Assembly: GCF_010731775.1 (NCBI RefSeq)
Contig: NZ_AP022590.1
Location: 62,001-126,000, forward strand
Reading direction: 5' to 3'
Length of the DNA stretch: 64,000 nucleotides
From: Mycobacterium mantenii
Lineage (GTDB): Bacteria > Actinomycetota > Actinomycetes > Mycobacteriales > Mycobacteriaceae
In this document: positions 59,905 to 64,000 of the stretch, piece after piece
How positions within the stretch are numbered: the stretch's first letter is position 1
Layout: the number at the start of each line of letters is the position of its first letter
Made by a program: the position numbers and the translations under genes
The notes under the pieces: generated by a model
Databases searched by the model: none
Seen by the model: only the letters and a program-made list of their open reading frames with translations
Told to the model about the DNA's origin: nothing

Positions 59905-61149
59905 TCAGATCGTCCCTTCCGGCAGGCGGCGCAGATAGGCCGTGCGCCGCTCGGCCAGCTCGGTCGCGCGCTGCTGTGAGCTGACCCGCGGCAGGTGCGC
60001 CACCTCCGCGTCGAGCTGGTCCAGCTTGACCACCCTTCCGTGCGCCCCAAGGTCTTCCCGCGGACCGCCCTCGCCGAATTCCGCCATGCGCAGGGTCAAA
60101 ATGGCCTCCCGCAAGCCGTCGGAGTCGATCCAGTTCGCCACCCTGGGATCGACGGGCGAGATCACGTAGGTGTAGGTGCCGTCCTCGTTGGCCACCGATT
60201 GCGCCTTGTTGAGGCTGCCGGTTCGGTCGACCAGATCGAGCGTGGTGCCCCAGATGTTGCTCAGCGGCACCGTGAAGTATTCGGCGCCACCGTCATTCAG
60301 GTCGACGACGAACGCCTCGTCGGGGGCGAGGTCGAACCGCCCCATGACGTAGACCTGGTTGCGCATCGCGCCGACCTTATCGGCCGACCAGGCTAGGTTG
60401 AATTGGTTGGCGGGCATTTTGTACACGCCGTGACTGAGCTTGCCGGTGAAGTTGGCGAAGTAGTCCATCATCGCCGCGGTCGCCTCGGCCTGCTCGTCGA
60501 GCGTGCGCGCCGGGGTGGCCGCCGGGCCGCCAAGCCGTTGCACCTCAATGTAATTGGGGTCGTCGCGGCCCCAGTCCAGTAGCACGTCACGGATGTAGAA
60601 TTCGTGGGCCTCCGGCGAGGTTTGCACGTGGTTTTCCCGCCCGCTGGCCGGGTCGGCGTCGACGGTGATGGTGTAGCTACCGTCGGAATCGACCCGCATG
60701 GTGCGGCCGTTGAGCACATTGACCGTGCCCATGTTCGCATCCCACAGCGTGAAGTAGTTCTCGGTCATGCGGTGTTCGCCCACCCGGCCGTGGATCTCGT
60801 ACCGTTCCTCGCCGGAGATCGGGATCACCCTGTACACGCTGTCGGGATTGTCGATGCCCCAACGTGATCCGGGGATCCGTCGGCCGTCCACCGGGTGGGC
60901 CAGCCGGGTGATGCAGCTGACCTTGGGCCGGAGCTTGTCCTGATTCGACGACCACACCGCCGCCGAGAACATCACCTCGGCGAACGCGTCGTCGAACCGC
61001 TCCCGCATCGCGTCGGACGCCTTGGCGCGACCGAGCCACGTCTCGGCGACCGTGCGGCAGGCGGCCTTGACGGTGGGGTGTTCGATCAGGTCGAGGGCCG
61101 CCAGCTCCTGTTCGTGCTGGGACGCCGTCGCGACCGGGTTATCAGGCAT
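59905..61149 (-). CDS. DUF1214-containing protein
   Basis: A 414-residue protein. The C-terminal third resembles DUF1214 (YFTVPLSNIWGTTLDLVDR, GTYTYVISPVDPRVANWID), preceded by a beta-rich region with RYEIHGRVGEHRMTENYFTLWD. No signal peptide is seen. Function unknown. Similar genes accompany sulfotransferase-like and SDR genes in mycobacterial sterol-related clusters (I recall the Rv3529c-Rv3531c group). Its start overlaps the sulfotransferase stop by 8 bp. Confidence 0.78.
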   Translation of the reverse strand: MPDNPVATASQHEQELAALDLIEHPTVKAACRTVAETWLGRAKASDAMRERFDDAFAEVMFSAAVWSSNQDKLRPKVSCITRLAHPVDGRRIPGSRWGIDNPDSVYRVIPISGEERYEIHGRVGEHRMTENYFTLWDANMGTVNVLNGRTMRVDSDGSYTITVDADPASGRENHVQTSPEAHEFYIRDVLLDWGRDDPNYIEVQRLGGPAATPARTLDEQAEATAAMMDYFANFTGKLSHGVYKMPANQFNLAWSADKVGAMRNQVYVMGRFDLAPDEAFVVDLNDGGAEYFTVPLSNIWGTTLDLVDRTGSLNKAQSVANEDGTYTYVISPVDPRVANWIDSDGLREAILTLRMAEFGEGGPREDLGAHGRVVKLDQLDAEVAHLPRVSSQQRATELAERRTAYLRRLPEGTI

Positions 61150-62344
61150 GCGCTGTTCCTCCCATGTGCTGTCCGAAACGCTTGTTGTACAACGTGAATC
61201 GCTCGTCGACCTGCTCGGCGCGCAGGCCGAAATCCGCCAGCCCGTAGGGCGGGCGCGCCACCTCGCGGTTACGGTGCGCCAGCCAGCGCCGCATCGCCTC
61301 CTCGGCCTGCGCGGTCAGCGGTATCCCGATGGCGTCGTAGACGCGGGCGACCTGGCCGATCGGGTCGGCCACCGCCTCGTCGAACCCAATGTCGGTGACC
61401 CGGGCACCGTCATCGGGCCAGCGGTCGCGGATCGTCATCGCCCGATCGTTGGTCCAGCCCATCCGCTCCAGCCATTGCGCACCGACCCGGTGCGCATCGA
61501 CGGTGTCGGCATGCATCGCATGCAGGGTCGCGTTCAGGCTGGCCCCCGATGCGATCGTGGTGCGGGGGTCACGATGCATGTGCACGAGGTGCAGATCGGG
61601 AAACTCTGCCCGCAGGAGATCCAAATACCCAAGGTGCGCAGGCGATTTGAGCACCCATCGCCGAGGCTGCCTGCCCGGCTCGAGCAGGCTTTGCCGTTTC
61701 TGCCACTGCAGGAACTGCAGCATGCGGTGCAGATAGCGGTAGGCGGGGGAGAAGTCCTGGTCGTCGAGCCAGGACCGGTACCGCGGCAGATGCGCGCCCG
61801 ACTCGGGGACATGCGACAGGAACGCGTCGGCCAGGAAGACGATCTCCTCCTCGGCTTCGGTGGCGTACATCGGGTGGATCGAGAACAATTCCGGCGCCAG
61901 TTCGCGGGATTTCGCTTCGCGGGCTTGGCTGATCGCGATCCGGGGATCCACCCCGCCGAACCGATGGTCGAGCCGCGGCGCGACCTCCACGACCTCCCAG
62001 CCGTACGCGCAGACGAAGCGCGGGTCGGTGGCCAGCAGCCGCTGCAGCAGCGTGGTGCCGCTGCGCATCATCCCGACGACGACGATCGGCGCGGCCACCC
62101 GATCGTCGAGAATCTCCGGATGGCGGGCGATCCACTCCTGCGCGCGCAGCCGCATCCGCAGGCTGTGCACGATGCCCGACCGCAGGATGTGCACGCCGAT
62201 GGCGTTGAGATCGGCGCGCGCATAGTCGTCCAGCAAGACATCCAGCGGCGCGTCGAATTCGCCGGAGCCCCAATCGGTGAGCGCCTCCTTGCGCTGGGCG
62301 TCGGCCTTGACGGCGGCCGGGTCGAACGGGCTCGGGGCTGCCAC
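61142..62344 (-). CDS. Sulfotransferase-family protein
   Basis: A 400-residue protein with the PAPS 5'-phosphosulfate loop VVGMMRSGTTLLQRLL (about 89-104) and the 3'-phosphate site HMHRDPRTTIASG (about 255-267). Family sulfotransferase_3 (Stf-like). It may transfer sulfate to a lipid or sterol hydroxyl, though some relatives have no shown activity. Coupled to the DUF1214 gene; 4 bp from the SnoaL-like gene. Confidence 0.86.
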   Translation of the reverse strand: MAAPSPFDPAAVKADAQRKEALTDWGSGEFDAPLDVLLDDYARADLNAIGVHILRSGIVHSLRMRLRAQEWIARHPEILDDRVAAPIVVVGMMRSGTTLLQRLLATDPRFVCAYGWEVVEVAPRLDHRFGGVDPRIAISQAREAKSRELAPELFSIHPMYATEAEEEIVFLADAFLSHVPESGAHLPRYRSWLDDQDFSPAYRYLHRMLQFLQWQKRQSLLEPGRQPRRWVLKSPAHLGYLDLLRAEFPDLHLVHMHRDPRTTIASGASLNATLHAMHADTVDAHRVGAQWLERMGWTNDRAMTIRDRWPDDGARVTDIGFDEAVADPIGQVARVYDAIGIPLTAQAEEAMRRWLAHRNREVARPPYGLADFGLRAEQVDERFTLYNKRFGQHMGGTAHA

Positions 62345-62348
62345 GCGC

Positions 62349-62792
62349 TCAGAACTTCAGATGCTGGCTGACGTCGCCGACCTGGTCGACGAACATGGTG
62401 CGGCTGTCGAAGCACCAGGCGCCGTCCACCCGGTGAAAGGTGTCCTTGTAGTGCCCGGTCACGATGAGCTGCAGCGGCAGGTCGGCGGTGGCCTGCGTTA
62501 CGCAGTAATAGGACGTGCTCTGCGCGGTCCCGGCCACCTCGTCGATGTAGAGCTGCACGTTGGTCGTGTTGTGTTTGGTCTTCGGGGTGCCGTCGTCGTA
62601 GATCCGCGTGGCCATCTCATACATATCCCGCACCCGGGCGGCACCGGCGAACACCGTCTCCGGCGGGCCGTCCTCCATCCCGCAGATGCGGCCGTGCTCG
62701 AAGAGCCGGGCCACCCCGTCCAGGTCGCCGCCGTCGAGCAGCTGTGCATAGGTGTAGATGAGGTTGGTGATCTCGGTGGCGCTGTCACTCAT
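62349..62792 (-). CDS. SnoaL-like NTF2-fold protein
   Basis: A 147-residue NTF2/SnoaL-like protein: ITNLIYTYAQLLDGGDLDGVARLFEHG at the start and GHYKDTFHRVDGAWCFDSRTMFVD at the end. Members include steroid isomerases, dehydratases and ring-hydroxylating beta subunits; role here unknown. ATG 62792 follows GAGGCGG at 7 nt; an upstream in-frame start at 62831 is less likely. First gene of the minus-strand operon. Confidence 0.84.
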   Translation of the reverse strand: MSDSATEITNLIYTYAQLLDGGDLDGVARLFEHGRICGMEDGPPETVFAGAARVRDMYEMATRIYDDGTPKTKHNTTNVQLYIDEVAGTAQSTSYYCVTQATADLPLQLIVTGHYKDTFHRVDGAWCFDSRTMFVDQVGDVSQHLKF

Positions 62793-62837
62793 GTCGAACC
62801 GCCTCGGGAGTCTTCCGCTCTGTTCCGCCATGTTGGC

Positions 62838-62864
62838 AGAACCGGTCCAATTTACATAGAACCG
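62838..62864. promoter_or_regulatory. Direct repeats AGAACCG, 20 bp apart
   Basis: AGAACCG at 62838-62844 and 62858-62864, two helical turns apart, in the 91-bp divergent spacer between the SnoaL and SDR operons. This could be a shared regulator site. Confidence 0.4.
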
Positions 62865-62869
62865 ACGAT

Positions 62870-62875
62870 TACTCT
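62870..62875 (+). promoter_or_regulatory. -10 box TACTCT of the plus-strand SDR operon
   Basis: TACTCT ends 8 nt before the GTG at 62884, consistent with a leaderless start there. Confidence 0.45.
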
Positions 62876-62883
62876 TGATCGCC

Positions 62884-64000
<1,117 letters not shown>

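Overview
The window is a stretch of actinobacterial chromosome, very probably from a slow-growing, non-tuberculous Mycobacterium (M. avium complex-like). The evidence is very high GC, frequent GTG starts, leaderless promoters of the TANNNT type, and mycobacterial hallmark proteins (MmpS/MmpL, LppZ, Cfp6, FbiD, HupB with a PAKK tail, a mycofactocin-type SDR, a DUF222/HNH 13E12 protein). Gene order follows, in inverted orientation, the M. tuberculosis block from about Rv3032 down to Rv2976c (recalled synteny, not searched), broken by several insertions.

Layout. 1-4327 (minus): SRPBCC-epimerase fusion (cut by the window edge), GT4 glucosyltransferase, GH57 branching enzyme and methyltransferase, i.e. 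the alpha-glucan/methylglucose lipopolysaccharide genes. 4555-6338 (plus): electron transfer flavoprotein fixA-fixB, ending at strong hairpins. 6546-11217: SRPBCC protein, OlsB-like/PlsC-like acyltransferase pair, cysteine desulfurase and mnmA. 11225-13876: PknH_C-type lipoprotein, MetE-like protein and an SRPBCC-ArsR operon with twin operators. 13915-23466: ligA, then an inserted block (PLP lyase, TetR, mmpS, mmpL, DUF222-HNH element) ending at the ACT-domain gene. 23611-29319: gatC-gatA, pfkA, an inserted ParA/EspI-like ATPase and gatB. 29358-32012: lppZ, doxX, cfp6. 32116-35765: ilvB-ilvN-ilvC behind a complete attenuator with a leader peptide. 35844-37879 (minus): phytoene-dehydrogenase-like protein and WrbA. 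37909-44210: serA, MIRU-like repeat, leuB, MFS exporter, FAH-family hydrolase and gltX. 44361-44588: tRNA-Gln and tRNA-Glu. 44601-48862: PPOX-like protein, IclR regulator, leuC-leuD and hupB. 49147-53120 (minus): mutT1, ppk1, fbiD. 53287-58986: gpsA, ddlA, DUF3515 protein, thiL, ung, quinone oxidoreductase. 59072-64000: an accessory catabolic island (SDR, DUF1214, sulfotransferase, SnoaL-like on minus; two SDRs on plus, the last cut by the window end and of mycofactocin-coupled type).

Themes. Branched-chain amino acid and serine synthesis (ilvBNC, serA, leuB, leuCD) is spread over about 16 kb with its own controls: a Leu/Val-rich leader peptide before ilvB, and an IclR regulator divergent from leuCD. 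Translation fidelity genes (gatCAB, gltX, tRNA-Gln, tRNA-Glu, mnmA) are also concentrated here; GatCAB amidates Glu-tRNA(Gln) made by the single GltX.

The most unusual structure is at 21334-22887. A 13E12-type HNH gene is bounded by 14-bp inverted repeats and sits inside a 77-bp direct duplication of the 3' end of the neighbouring ACT-domain gene. This looks like a mobile element that restores the end of the gene it enters. Also notable are twin GCAACC-N4-GGTTGC operators (one covering a Shine-Dalgarno), a TetR palindrome before mmpS-mmpL, a 107-bp tandem repeat at the end of mutT1, and a MIRU-like repeat between serA and leuB.
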